DNA from: a virus
Direction: 5' to 3' (one strand)
DNA length: 46,649 nucleotides
IMG/VR virus record: IMGVR_UViG_3300045952_000323
Span: 1 to 46,649 of that record
The position numbers and the translations under genes are program-made. Under the pieces are notes generated by a model. The model did not search any database. It was not told where the DNA came from and was given only the letters and a program-made list of their open reading frames with translations. Each line of letters begins with the position of its first letter. The first letter of the stretch is position 1. Positions 8,911 through 17,560 of this stretch are shown here, one piece after another.

Positions 8911-9644
8911 AGCGATATAGCTCCCCCATCAGCTAGAGCACCATTTAGGGTCCAGGTGCCTGAGGTTCCTCTCTCCGTTGCGAAGTCGTTCGGTGAGCCA
9001 CCGGTACGGAAGCTGTGGTACGAGAGCGGCGAGGATCCCGTCGGGATCTCACCATTCTCGCCGAGGTCCACTGGCAATCCACCTGCGGTGATGAACTTTC
9101 TTCGATTGCTCGTCGTGTCGAAGTCGAGAGCAAACGCCGAGCCAACCCCGAACCATAGCTCACCGATCCCGCCGACCCATTTCACAGCACCTGTCGGCTG
9201 CGCGCCGATACTCCAGTTGGGGGTCGTGAAGTCAAGCGTATTACTTCCGTACAGATTTACCGTCGCTGCGACATCATCAATGTAAGCATTCCTGAGCGTG
9301 CCATCACCGAAGGCACAGAAATGATGCGGAACACCAGTCGCCATGCTGTCCAGGCAATACATGCGTACTCTCTGCGTACCAGCAGTATCTTCAATAATCA
9401 GCTCCATTCGGAGATCGGTATTATCCCATGTGAACGCAAAGCTTGTTAGACTGTTTGTAAATATGGTACGGTTCGCTCCAAGCGTAGCAGCCTTGAACCA
9501 TACTGAGAACGCCCAATCGTTACCGTCAGCAGAGCCGCTCAGATCCGCACCACGAGCAGTCCAATCATTCGTGCCGTCATGGTCGGCAAACCGCGCCTCG
9601 AATGCGGACGCTGGTGCGATGGTATTTGCGCCGTAGTAGAACAT
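8907..9644 (-). CDS. LamG/concanavalin-like virion protein
   Basis: 245 aa, and the whole chain reads as one LamG-like beta sandwich. Key stretches are NDWAFSVWFKAATLGANRT, a middle FAFTWDNTDLRMELII, NAYIDDVAATVNLYG and WVGGIGELWFG. The same fold occurs inside the adjacent tailspike, which suggests shared ancestry or carbohydrate binding at the tail tip. The start at 9644 overlaps the TGA of the preceding gene (ATGA), and the end overlaps the tailspike start. It could be a separate fibre subunit or a head decoration protein. Confidence 0.6.
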   Translation of the reverse strand: MFYYGANTIAPASAFEARFADHDGTNDWTARGADLSGSADGNDWAFSVWFKAATLGANRTIFTNSLTSFAFTWDNTDLRMELIIEDTAGTQRVRMYCLDSMATGVPHHFCAFGDGTLRNAYIDDVAATVNLYGSNTLDFTTPNWSIGAQPTGAVKWVGGIGELWFGVGSAFALDFDTTSNRRKFITAGGLPVDLGENGEIPTGSSPLSYHSFRTGGSPNDFATERGTSGTWTLNGALADGGAISL

Positions 9645-10087
9645 CAGCGACGCTTATTGGCTACCGCAGCAGCAAGCGCAGGCACAACGAACTCGACCAA
9701 TGCGGCGCGGATCTCAACATCAGTCCTGGCATACATGGCAGCAGCATCTGCCACCGTCTCTCCAAAGTGGTCGATGATCTTCTTCATCGCCAGCTCTGAG
9801 TCACCTGCCTGATAATCTCTGGCCCAAAGGAACTGGTCCACTTCCTTCCCTGGTACCAACTCCTGTCCAGCCGTAATCTTCGCTGCTCCCGCCTCGGCGA
9901 TCTCGGTCGCAATATCGCTGAGCAAGGCTCCCACCCGCCGTCCGAAGACGAAGGCGTTCTGGACATCTGCGAGGGAGCTATCCAGCAGAGCATTCCCCGT
10001 CGTGAACGGGTTAGTGTAGGGCATCCGATCGACAGGCTCCCTGCTGTTCCGCAGGATCTTCGACCGATCATTTGCAGAGATAGGCAT
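9644..10087 (-). CDS. Hypothetical helical protein of the fibre cluster
   Basis: 147 aa from ATG 10087, chosen because a GGGGAGA ribosome site lies just upstream and the longer frame would overlap the fibre gene. The content is mostly helical, with a run of A/E-rich helices (VGALLSDIATEIAEAGAAKI) and an alanine-rich C-terminus ending ANKRR. No recognised family. It is embedded between fibre-type genes, so a tail-fibre chaperone or small structural subunit is possible. Confidence 0.5.
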   Translation of the reverse strand: MPISANDRSKILRNSREPVDRMPYTNPFTTGNALLDSSLADVQNAFVFGRRVGALLSDIATEIAEAGAAKITAGQELVPGKEVDQFLWARDYQAGDSELAMKKIIDHFGETVADAAAMYARTDVEIRAALVEFVVPALAAAVANKRR

Positions 10088-10101
10088 AGTCAGTGTCTCC
10101 C

Positions 10102-12312
10102 CTAGAAGGACACGACGTTCGCAGCAGGAGTACGCGTCATTTGGGCAGTCGTAGCGCTGGTTACCTCGAACAGGAAATGATCTCCCACACCCCAACCGAG
10201 AGTGCTCGAGTCTTTAGTTATGGAATTGAAGGTGAAGTCATGGGTGACGGCTCCGAGGATAAACTTCGCCCACCAGCCAGTTACGTTGGTAGGAATGGTG
10301 ACTGTACCTGTAGTCGTGAGCCGCTTTCCAACGTGGGATTGATTCAAGGTGCCGCTGACCGACTCCGAACCATAGGTGAAGCCCGACATGGCAAAGCCGC
10401 CGCCGAGCAACGCACCCGTCATCGTCCCACCAGCGAGCGGCACACCACCCAACGCTGCCAGCGTCGCCGAGGGAGTCTGGAACGTGGAACCCGCACCGAT
10501 GTTCAGCAGGTTCCTATTCGTCATATCTACGGACGTGAAGTCGCCTCGGGCAATGCAGACAGCAGACGTTCCTGCATTGCTGAGGCAGTTCACAATGATC
10601 GTACCACCCGCCGCAATCGTTACAGAGGTGGCTCCGTTGATCGTCCCTGTACCACCTCGAGTGAGGGTCTTCGATGCGGCGCTGTCATTCCAGACCTCCA
10701 CGAAGGCCTGATCAGGCGAGGTTAAACCTGCCCCGAACGCTGCATCGAGAGTGGTGTCCTGGTCAATTCTAATCGACTTGCCAGAATGAGCATTGGTGAG
10801 GTTGGTGATATTTCCATTCGCGGCTCGGCCATCAACTGGCTCGTAGAACCTCCGGCTGACCCCCGCAGCGAGATGGGTCTCGGCAATCACCCCCGTTGCG
10901 ATCTTCGCCGCCGTTACTGCTAGATCTGCAATCTTCCCCGTCGAGACAGAGAGGGCAAGGATCAAATCCTCCAGCGGCGCGATCCCGAGGAACGCACCTG
11001 TCGTGCTCAGCACTACCCCTTTGTTGGTCGCTGCCGGTGTCGTTGCACCTGCACCGGAGAAGAATTTCGTCCTGAGGTCGGCCGGCGGAATATGCGTCTC
11101 GACAACGAACTTGTAGGTGGCATCGGAGGTGATCCGAGCCCAATGCAGATTATCGCCTGGCGAGCTCAGCGTCCTCGTCACTGTACCTGCTGTGCCCAAT
11201 CCACCCAGGGTCACACTGAAGGCGCTGTCATCTCCCTTCTCAACATACCCTCTCGCCGCATCGCCGAGCCTGGTCCCCCACAGCGATACTCTCGGATCTG
11301 GTCGAATGATCATCGAGGCCGTTAGCTGATCGCTGTTCGCCACCGATCCCAGCACCTCGAGCCACCGATCTCTGGCATCCGCCGGGTCGATGGGATAGTA
11401 CCAGGTCAGCGCCACCGTCGCAGCTACCGCTGAAACCGGCGCACTTCCCGTGATCTTGGTCAGACTGAGCGTACCGACAGTCGACGTTACAACAAGATAA
11501 ACTCCATCATTGGCTGCCGTGGGATGATCCACCTCGACATGCTGTCCTGCGATCAGGACCGGAAGCTGATTACCTGCGCTCGTAACCGTGACGTCGTTGC
11601 CAGAGGGAGTTCCCCAGACCAGATCCGTCGGGCTCGAGCTCGAACCCATGCCGAAATCAGTTCCCTCTCGGATGGTCCTCCCATCACCTGACTGATTAAT
11701 GCTCAGCTCGAATAGCTGTGCCTCAATCGTTGTCCCTGCCAGTCCGCTCCCTGGCACCGCCACCAGATCTCCTGCATCTCCCGTATGCAGCGACAGTGCG
11801 AAGGCACTCCCGTTGATGTTTCCAGGATCATAGACAGACTTGAGCATATCTCCCGAGCCGCCACCACCGGCGCCTGTGGTCCAGGTCAAATCGTCTCGGA
11901 GGAACCTTCCTGTCGAGCCTCCTGTCTCCGGCACCAACCCTCTCGCCGATGCAGAGGCCAGGCCAATGATGGTGCGAAGCTCAACCTCGTTGATCTCTGT
12001 CCAGATACCTGCTCCTACTCCGACCGATCGCCCGATCAGCTTCCTCTCAGTGGTCGCCGGGCTGATCTGCGATAGTGGAACTGTCTTTGTCAGGAACCAG
12101 TCGTCGGCCCTCGGACTGGTAAAGTACTGCGTATGATCATCGTCCCCGAGCCCTGCCAGCAGCCCGTGGTCTGTAACTCCTCCACCACCCGTACCTCCTG
12201 CCTCGAGATCCTGAATAGCCTGCTTGATGATCTCGATCTGCTCACGGAGCAGCGACTTCCGTATCGGCACGCCGAGCGTGACAACTGTCGGGTCGATATC
12301 AGAGCCAGACAT
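10102..12312 (-). CDS. Tail fibre protein
   Basis: 736 aa. An N-terminal helix (SLLREQIEIIKQAIQDLEAG) is followed by a Gly-rich linker and DHGLLAGLGDDDHTQYF, a motif widespread in phage fibres. A Gly/Ser/Thr-rich, beta-repeating shaft runs from about residue 90 to 640, then a compact C-terminal tip (GTVTIPTNVTGWWAKF). No catalytic signature is visible. It follows another fibre-type gene with start and stop overlapping at 12,312, so the two probably form one fibre assembly. Confidence 0.7.
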   Translation of the reverse strand: MSGSDIDPTVVTLGVPIRKSLLREQIEIIKQAIQDLEAGGTGGGGVTDHGLLAGLGDDDHTQYFTSPRADDWFLTKTVPLSQISPATTERKLIGRSVGVGAGIWTEINEVELRTIIGLASASARGLVPETGGSTGRFLRDDLTWTTGAGGGGSGDMLKSVYDPGNINGSAFALSLHTGDAGDLVAVPGSGLAGTTIEAQLFELSINQSGDGRTIREGTDFGMGSSSSPTDLVWGTPSGNDVTVTSAGNQLPVLIAGQHVEVDHPTAANDGVYLVVTSTVGTLSLTKITGSAPVSAVAATVALTWYYPIDPADARDRWLEVLGSVANSDQLTASMIIRPDPRVSLWGTRLGDAARGYVEKGDDSAFSVTLGGLGTAGTVTRTLSSPGDNLHWARITSDATYKFVVETHIPPADLRTKFFSGAGATTPAATNKGVVLSTTGAFLGIAPLEDLILALSVSTGKIADLAVTAAKIATGVIAETHLAAGVSRRFYEPVDGRAANGNITNLTNAHSGKSIRIDQDTTLDAAFGAGLTSPDQAFVEVWNDSAASKTLTRGGTGTINGATSVTIAAGGTIIVNCLSNAGTSAVCIARGDFTSVDMTNRNLLNIGAGSTFQTPSATLAALGGVPLAGGTMTGALLGGGFAMSGFTYGSESVSGTLNQSHVGKRLTTTGTVTIPTNVTGWWAKFILGAVTHDFTFNSITKDSSTLGWGVGDHFLFEVTSATTAQMTRTPAANVVSF

Positions 12313-13163
12313 TACGCAGTCCTCTGCCAGACGCGGAAGTCTCGGAACTTCGGGGTAATTGGAATTTGCGGAACAGTTCCTACGATGTTCCCGGTTTCTC
12401 CCTCAACGTTGTAGGTCTTTACCTCAGCCCTTGTGAAACCACCACCAGCAGCACCTGTACTCTCGGCATTCAGCGTAATTTCCAGGCTTCCATTCGTGTG
12501 ATGATGCTGCGGTACGGGAACCGAGGCATTTCCACCAGTATCGAACACATCACCTGCATTGGAGTTGATCCGCAGATACCTGTCGTTATCTCCCAAGAGA
12601 GACCACGTTACCTGAGAAATAAGATGATCTGGAACATCATCGTTCGGATCATGGCTCGTGGAGAAGAACAAACAGGAGCGTATAGGATGCATCAGATCGT
12701 ATTCTTCAATCGTAAGCAACCGCGGAAACCTACCCACTTCGAACCAAGTCGCACCGAGCCTCTGGAATGTAATCCACTTGAACGCTGTATCCAATAGCAC
12801 AACACCGCTACCCTGCAGTTCCAGGTTCCCCACCGTTGATACTGTAATTGGTTCCGCTGCCGGTGAGTTCGCCCTCAGCGTCACCACCGCGCCATCGTTC
12901 ACCCCTGTTAGCGACAGGTTATCCAGAACATCTGCCGTCGATGGCGTCTCCGAGGAGAGCATCAACGCAGCCGATGTCACCGTCGCTGTCCCGCTCGAGA
13001 TCTGCGAGACCTTCGGACCACTCGCGCCTGGGACCGCTGGCAGGAGTGTATGCAACACCGACTTGATCAGCCGGAGATGATCGTCTCCCTCGCTCCGCGG
13101 ATCGTTCACCAGCGGGTTCAGGACGTTCAGGTCCTCGATCTTACTGGCGCTTTCGATCGGCAT
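12312..13163 (-). CDS. Tail fibre N-terminal/adaptor-type protein
   Basis: 283 aa. The N-terminus has NPLVNDPRSEGDDHLRLIKS, the common (N)P..(S/E)GDDHIR(L)IK motif of phage fibre proteins close to the virion-attachment end. The rest is beta-rich with Gly/Ser/Thr, ending in a FRDFRVWQR strand. A ribosome site (AAGGA) sits 9 bases before the ATG. It is likely the virion-proximal fibre partner of the 736-aa protein. Confidence 0.65.
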   Translation of the reverse strand: MPIESASKIEDLNVLNPLVNDPRSEGDDHLRLIKSVLHTLLPAVPGASGPKVSQISSGTATVTSAALMLSSETPSTADVLDNLSLTGVNDGAVVTLRANSPAAEPITVSTVGNLELQGSGVVLLDTAFKWITFQRLGATWFEVGRFPRLLTIEEYDLMHPIRSCLFFSTSHDPNDDVPDHLISQVTWSLLGDNDRYLRINSNAGDVFDTGGNASVPVPQHHHTNGSLEITLNAESTGAAGGGFTRAEVKTYNVEGETGNIVGTVPQIPITPKFRDFRVWQRTA

Positions 13164-13164
13164 T

Positions 13165-13329
13165 CTAGTAGTCCTTGCGCGACCTTCGCTGTTTCTCCGA
13201 CTTCTTCCGCTTATCGGCCGACACGAACTCCTTAGCCACCGACTGCGGAATGTGCAGCTTCTTCGCGAAGCTCGGATCGTGTGCGGCCGCCCTCATCGTT
13301 CGAGCCTGTTTCGCGCTCTTGCTCGGCAC
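13165..13329 (-). CDS. Short basic phage protein (54 aa)
   Basis: 54 aa from a GTG start with GGAG 7 bases upstream. It is rich in K, R, A and S: AKQARTMRAAAHDPSFAKKL, then IPQSVAKEFVSADKRKKSEK. The pattern MRAAAHxPxFAKKxxIPxSVxxEFxxAD recurs in many podovirus genomes beside structural genes, but its function is unknown. The first 98 bases overlap the 3' end of the glycosyltransferase gene in another frame, which may couple the two. Confidence 0.6.
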   Translation of the reverse strand: MPSKSAKQARTMRAAAHDPSFAKKLHIPQSVAKEFVSADKRKKSEKQRRSRKDY

Positions 13330-14026
13330 TTCTCATCTCCTCCTGTACTGCAAGCATATGGAGGTTGTAGTGGAACCTTCCTGTATGCTCTACCTGCCAC
13401 GAGGCCTTCGTATCCACATAGATCGGAATGCCCGCCTGATCCATCCGGTCACAGAGGCCCCAATCCTCGCCCTGATACTCCTCTGTCTCTCCCCGCCACC
13501 GCATGAGGAACCTGGGCTTAATGATATTGCGGAAGTCGGCGAGGCGCAGCAATGCCACTCCGCATCCGACCCTCCACACCTTTCTGAGCGGTTCAGTCTC
13601 CGTGGTCGGGTTCCAGGACACGGCAGGAGCCAGCTTGGCTGTACACGCAGCTGGTACTGACTTCGTTGCAACTCCGCAGGCGACGAACGGCTTGTTCCAT
13701 TGTCGGAGCTGCTCGTAGATGTCTGCTGGGAATACCTGGTCCGTGTCCAGGAATAACACATGGGTAGCATCCCAGTTCTCCGCCTTCTTCAACAAACTCT
13801 CTCGCAGATTAGGAAGGATACTCCCCTGCATGTGGTCGAGACTCCAGTTGCTGAGCCTCTTCCCCGCTACCAGCACCGTCAACCTGGCAAGCAGGAAGGC
13901 TAGGCTTAGCCCGAAGGAGCTCTCCCACATGCCATTGGAGCAGATGCCGACGAAGAGGCGGTCGGGTCGGAATACGTGGTTATTGGGTTGCGTCGAACCA
14001 CGCATTGCACCCGACCGCTCCTCCAT
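13232..14026 (-). CDS. GT-A type glycosyltransferase
   Basis: 264 aa. A nucleotide-sugar transferase fold is suggested by VGICSNGMWESSFGLSLAFL near the N-terminus and HVLFLDTDQVFP (D94, D96: the DxD metal site) after about 90 residues. Further on are an ACGVATK-type strand and a GEDWGLCDRMDQAGIPIYVD segment, the usual acceptor-side ED motif of family GT2-like enzymes. A good ribosome site (GGGGAAAG) precedes ATG 14,026. The last 30 residues come from sequence shared with the 54-aa gene and are unlike the rest. It lies directly downstream of the capsid gene, so virion glycosylation or host surface modification is possible. Confidence 0.75.
   Translation of the reverse strand: MEERSGAMRGSTQPNNHVFRPDRLFVGICSNGMWESSFGLSLAFLLARLTVLVAGKRLSNWSLDHMQGSILPNLRESLLKKAENWDATHVLFLDTDQVFPADIYEQLRQWNKPFVACGVATKSVPAACTAKLAPAVSWNPTTETEPLRKVWRVGCGVALLRLADFRNIIKPRFLMRWRGETEEYQGEDWGLCDRMDQAGIPIYVDTKASWQVEHTGRFHYNLHMLAVQEEMRSAEQERETGSNDEGGRTRSELREEAAHSAVGG
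13961..14013. repeat. Family B hairpin copy 1
   Basis: Stem AATACGTGGTT (13,970-13,980) pairs with AACCACGCATT (13,995-14,005) with one wobble. An outer stem TCGGGT/ACCCGA (13,961-13,966 and 14,008-14,013) extends it. The right arm contains the family core GTCGAACCACGCATTG. It lies inside the first codons of the glycosyltransferase gene. Confidence 0.75.
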
Positions 14027-14049
14027 CTTCTTTCCCCTCTCAGCTCACA

Positions 14050-15252
14050 TCAAGGAACGCTAAAGTTCCCGATGTACCCGTTCAGGTATTCGTGCTCCAC
14101 CTCCAGCCCTGCCTCGGATTGCCACATGCCCTTCCGAGTGTCGGCGTCGTTCTCCTGGATGTTGTCCTTGAACGTCGTATCGCGTCCGGCGAGCGGCCGG
14201 TAGACGATCGTGGACATGTCGAGGAAGAACATCGACTTGCTGAACCGGGCATGGGTGTTGAAGAGTGGATGCGTCTTCACTGCCAGCGTGCAGGTCGGCG
14301 TGATCCACTTCGTCAGCCTCATCCCGTAGATGTCGATGACGCCGTCGTAGTTGATCCTGGTCGAGGCAGAGTTCCTCGCCAGCTTATTTAACGCCGTCCA
14401 CGCGCTGTTGCCGCAGAAGACCAGCCGCTCATCTCCCGTCGAGTTCCCCGGCGTCCCTGACCCGTTATGGGTCACCAGGCCGTTGACGAAGTCGATGAAG
14501 TTGTCCTCGGTCGGCGTTGTGGTGAAGATCGAGACGTTGGTGGTGATGAAGCTTCTGAGCCCGCCGGTGAACCGTTTCGGCTGCGTGCCGGTGAGGTCCT
14601 CGTACGGAACTCCCCAGAACCAGGCCCACTCCATCCCGACCGAGTGGTCAAACGCCTTGCGCCTCTTGTCGTTCATATAGGCGTCGCCGGTCCTGGTCCT
14701 CGTGTGGTCGGCGGTGCCGGTGATACCGCAGGTGGTCTTGAAGATCTGCGTGTAGTTCCGGACCTTGGTCGGGTTTCTCTGCGAGATGTTCGGCGACTGC
14801 GTACCTTCCTGGAACGCATTGCCGATCTTCGTCATGAAGCCGCCCGACGCCAGGCCTGCCGCAGTGGTGTTCGCAACACCTCGGGTGATGGTGAACGCGG
14901 TATCGCTGGTGACCGATGCGACCTGAGCCAGTTCATTGTTGTAGGCCGAGACTTCCGTCTTCTCCATCAGGAGCACATCACCCACCACCAGGTCGAGTGC
15001 GCCTGCCGCAGTGGTCACCGCGGTCGAGCTCGCGGATAGATCCGCTGAGGTCGTGATCCGGACCTGGTTCAACCGCTCTTGGAACCAGGCGAACTCCGGA
15101 TCATCCGTCGTCTGTTTCTTCGCCTTGGCCATGAGCGCCGTCAGTGGCGCCTGTCCGTTCGGGCTGGCCCATAGGATCAGCTCTCTGAAGTTCTTCGGCC
15201 TCTCGTCGGTAGCAAAGCTACCGGTGCCACGGAGGCCTGCGAAGGCTGTCAT
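14050..15252 (-). CDS. Major capsid protein (SU10/DUF5309-like)
   Basis: 400 aa. The N-terminal arm (RGTGSFATDERPKNFRELIL) is followed by a section with DVLLMEKTEVSAYNNELAQV, SQRNPTKVRNYTQIFKTTCG and a helix with DKRRKAFDHSVGMEWAWFWG. Further on are RFTGGLRSFI, a LVFCGNSAW strand and the C-terminal LTKWITP/HPLF region. This order of blocks is that of the SU10-type (DUF5309) HK97-fold capsid proteins. A GGAGACT ribosome site precedes ATG 15,252, and the scaffold gene is immediately upstream, as usual. Confidence 0.85.
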   Translation of the reverse strand: MTAFAGLRGTGSFATDERPKNFRELILWASPNGQAPLTALMAKAKKQTTDDPEFAWFQERLNQVRITTSADLSASSTAVTTAAGALDLVVGDVLLMEKTEVSAYNNELAQVASVTSDTAFTITRGVANTTAAGLASGGFMTKIGNAFQEGTQSPNISQRNPTKVRNYTQIFKTTCGITGTADHTRTRTGDAYMNDKRRKAFDHSVGMEWAWFWGVPYEDLTGTQPKRFTGGLRSFITTNVSIFTTTPTEDNFIDFVNGLVTHNGSGTPGNSTGDERLVFCGNSAWTALNKLARNSASTRINYDGVIDIYGMRLTKWITPTCTLAVKTHPLFNTHARFSKSMFFLDMSTIVYRPLAGRDTTFKDNIQENDADTRKGMWQSEAGLEVEHEYLNGYIGNFSVP

Positions 15253-16050
15253 TTACGAGTCTCCTTCTTCCCACAGTAAAAGTTCCTCGAACACGTTCTT
15301 CTCCTTCGGAGCAGACGGCGCTGTCTTCCCTACACCCGCGGGCGCAGGTGGAGCCGCCTTCTTCTGGACCTTCGCGTGTCCGTTCGGTTTCGCAGTACCT
15401 GTCGTGCTGAGGCCTAACGTCTGCATCGAGATCGCCCCGATGTCGGCGATAGCTTGCTCCGTGGTCGCGCTCGGATTGGTCTGCCTGTAGACCTTCGCGA
15501 TGCGTCCCACTGCCTCCTTGCGGTCTTTGAGCTCGGGCCAGCGCTCGTCAAATTGACTTTCAGCTGAAGTGTGTTGACTGCGCTGTGCCTCGAACGCGAG
15601 CACCGCAACTGGGAGCTGAGTAAACAATGCCCTGATGCTCGACTCGTATACCTCGGCATGAAGCTTTGCCGCCATACGAGCCATCACCTTGGCTGTGTCC
15701 TCCCCGATAGTCTCCTTCTCCTCCGGCGTCACCGCCTGCTCGTAGTTCATCGAGAGCTCGGCAATGAACGCTTCCTTCTGGAGGCGCAGCTGTTCCGCCC
15801 TCTGATCTGGCGTCAGCTCTTCCTTCGGCTTCTCCTCCTCCTTCTTCTCCGGCTCCTTCTTTGGAGCTTCCTCCTCTTTCACCTCTTCTTCTGGAGGCAC
15901 TTCCGCCGGCACTTCCGCCGGGGTCTCCGTAGGAGTTTGGGCAACGTCCTCGTCTCCTTCTTCCAGGAAGGAAAGGTCGAACGCTTCAGTCTCGGCCGGC
16001 TCCGGAGCTGCTGCCGTCGGCGCCGCTACGTCCGGCATATCAGTCGCCAT
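15253..16050 (-). CDS. Capsid scaffolding protein
   Basis: 265 aa. The first 100 residues are acidic and P/E/K-rich (PEEEVKEEEAPKKEPEKKEE). A helical middle (about residues 100-200) is followed by an A/P/K-rich linker and a short C-terminal helix KNVFEELLLWEEGDS. This composition and the place directly before the capsid gene are typical of scaffold proteins, whose C-terminus usually contacts the capsid protein. Perfect GGAGGAATAG spacing to ATG 16,050 indicates strong translation. Confidence 0.75.
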   Translation of the reverse strand: MATDMPDVAAPTAAAPEPAETEAFDLSFLEEGDEDVAQTPTETPAEVPAEVPPEEEVKEEEAPKKEPEKKEEEKPKEELTPDQRAEQLRLQKEAFIAELSMNYEQAVTPEEKETIGEDTAKVMARMAAKLHAEVYESSIRALFTQLPVAVLAFEAQRSQHTSAESQFDERWPELKDRKEAVGRIAKVYRQTNPSATTEQAIADIGAISMQTLGLSTTGTAKPNGHAKVQKKAAPPAPAGVGKTAPSAPKEKNVFEELLLWEEGDS

Positions 16051-16341
16051 CTATTCCTCCATCTTCCTCTGCTCAACCATCATCTCGAGATCCTGACTCA
16101 GTCCAGCGAGGAGCGACTCGACCGTGCTCATCGCCCACTGGAAGCCAGCGAGGTTCCCCTGCAGCGAACACACATCAAAGGCTTGATCCTGTGAGCGAAT
16201 CACTTGCTCTACGATCTGCCTCTTCAACGCATGCTCCCTGACCTTCCAGGTTGCCAAGAGCATCCGATAGCCAGGATGCTGCTGCAGCTCCTCATAGGTA
16301 GCGATGTCCGTACGGACCTGGTCTTCTATGTCTTCGGCCAT
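16051..16341 (-). CDS. Hypothetical helical protein upstream of scaffold
   Basis: 96 aa, all helical, with WKVREHALKRQIVEQVIRSQ in the centre and an amphipathic end (LAGLSQDLEMMVEQRKMEE). It overlaps the end of the FkbM gene by 16 bases and abuts the scaffold start. I recognise no family; a head-assembly helper is conceivable. Confidence 0.5.
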   Translation of the reverse strand: MAEDIEDQVRTDIATYEELQQHPGYRMLLATWKVREHALKRQIVEQVIRSQDQAFDVCSLQGNLAGFQWAMSTVESLLAGLSQDLEMMVEQRKMEE

Positions 16342-16967
16342 GCCATCACCACATCCCAGTTCTCAGGAAGATACTCATACCGAAACACCACCTCCATTCC
16401 TTCACTCTCCAACAGCTTCCGCGCCTGCGCCGGATTTAGTCCGTACCGCCTAGCACAGTCGTTCTCCTCCAAGATCACGACCGGCTTGAAGGTCCGAATA
16501 GTGTCGATCGCGCCACGCACGGCAAACAACTCGTACCCTTCGCAGTCGAACTTCAGCAGTCCAGCGCTCTCCAGATATAGTGCATCGAGCGGGATAATAA
16601 GGGCGATCCCGTTCGCTCCCCCGATGTGCGACCGACCTCCTGATAGATGGGTAAAGCCGGCTCGTCGAGTCTCCTCCCCCAGAGCCGCCGGAAACACGGC
16701 CACGTTTGTGTGCATCTCCAGGTTACGATACAGGCAATGGACCAGGATCGGATCCGGCTCGAACGCGTACACCTGGTCGAACAGGAAGCACAGCGGTCGG
16801 GTCCAATCGCCGATGTAGGCTCCCACATCCACCGCTGTTTCCCTGTGAGTGACGTAGTTCATCGCCTCCTTAATGGTGACATCGTCCCGATTACCGAGCT
16901 TCTCAACCATCTGCCGATCAGGCTCGGGACACCAGAACTGCCCTGCCATTACCAACTGCTCACGCAT
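16326..16967 (-). CDS. FkbM-family methyltransferase
   Basis: 213 aa. AVDVGAYIGDWT (residues 45-56) is the SAM-binding motif I. YAFEPDPILVHCLYRN is the acidic motif II region. The LLKFDCEGYELFAVRGA segment near residue 140 is the hallmark of FkbM methyltransferases, which O-methylate sugars and related substrates. AAGGAGGAG lies 7 bases before ATG 16,967. It sits between endolysin and capsid genes in the late operon, where a second glycan-related enzyme (a glycosyltransferase) also occurs. The acceptor is unknown. Confidence 0.8.
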   Translation of the reverse strand: MREQLVMAGQFWCPEPDRQMVEKLGNRDDVTIKEAMNYVTHRETAVDVGAYIGDWTRPLCFLFDQVYAFEPDPILVHCLYRNLEMHTNVAVFPAALGEETRRAGFTHLSGGRSHIGGANGIALIIPLDALYLESAGLLKFDCEGYELFAVRGAIDTIRTFKPVVILEENDCARRYGLNPAQARKLLESEGMEVVFRYEYLPENWDVVMAWPKT

Positions 16968-17388
16968 TCCGCGGCTCCTCCTTCACTGGCGGGTAGGCGA
17001 TCCACGGGAGCTGGAAATGCCCGCCGTCTGGGAAGCTTTCCCAGTTCCCTCCCCACTCGACCAGCACCCCGATTTCCTGCGCCGCTGGATACACCCCCGA
17101 GGCCCACAAGATTCGATAGAGGGGCCAGTCCCATCTGACCTCTCCTCCCAGGAGCACTGCCAGGTCCACCGCATGACCTGTCAAGTGCCGGGAATTGAGG
17201 GTGGTCGATGCCCCAGCGGACAGCAACAGCTCCTGTCGTTTCATCGAGCGAGTGCCCTCGAGTACCTTGAAGTCCAGCGGACTGATCTCGATGGCCCGCT
17301 CGATTACCTGGACGAGATGCTCATGCACCCCCTTCAGGTTCTCCTTCGACTCCCTCGAGAGCTTCCAAGGCGGTCCGTTGCTAGGCAT
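16960..17388 (-). CDS. Endolysin, peptidase M15 type
   Basis: 142 aa from ATG 17,388, chosen because GGAGG lies 9 bases upstream and the ATG sits just before the stop of the 59-aa gene. SRHLTGHAVDLA supplies the zinc ligands (about H68 or H72 with D75), and VEWGGNW plus DGGHFQLPW (H124) complete the M15 D-Ala-D-Ala carboxypeptidase/L-Ala-D-Glu endopeptidase site. The length matches single-domain phage endolysins of T5 type. It cleaves peptide cross-bridges of peptidoglycan. No signal peptide is present, so release depends on the neighbouring holin. Confidence 0.85.
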   Translation of the reverse strand: MPSNGPPWKLSRESKENLKGVHEHLVQVIERAIEISPLDFKVLEGTRSMKRQELLLSAGASTTLNSRHLTGHAVDLAVLLGGEVRWDWPLYRILWASGVYPAAQEIGVLVEWGGNWESFPDGGHFQLPWIAYPPVKEEPRNA

Positions 17389-17560
17389 TATTCCATTCCT
17401 CCCTCGCTGCCTTGTAGTCAGCAATGAGCTCTCGGTACTTCTCAGCCACCTCCTCGTCCGACATGTCCTCCGCCTCCTTCACCAATGCAGTCAGCTTCAG
17501 AGAATACTCAAGCGCCTGACCGATCGAGCCGACGATCAAGGCAATCAAGGCGGGGTTCAT
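17381..17560 (-). CDS. Small lysis-cassette protein (59 aa)
   Basis: 59 aa. It starts with a hydrophobic helix (NPALIALIVGSIGQAL) followed by a charged helix (KEAEDMSDEEVAEKYRELIA). ATG 17,560 overlaps the TGA of the lipoprotein gene, with GGAGAAGAA upstream. The stop falls inside the endolysin start region (AATGCCTAG). A protein this size with one weak hydrophobic helix could be a holin accessory or antiholin. The function is not established. Confidence 0.65.
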   Translation of the reverse strand: MNPALIALIVGSIGQALEYSLKLTALVKEAEDMSDEEVAEKYRELIADYKAAREEWNNA

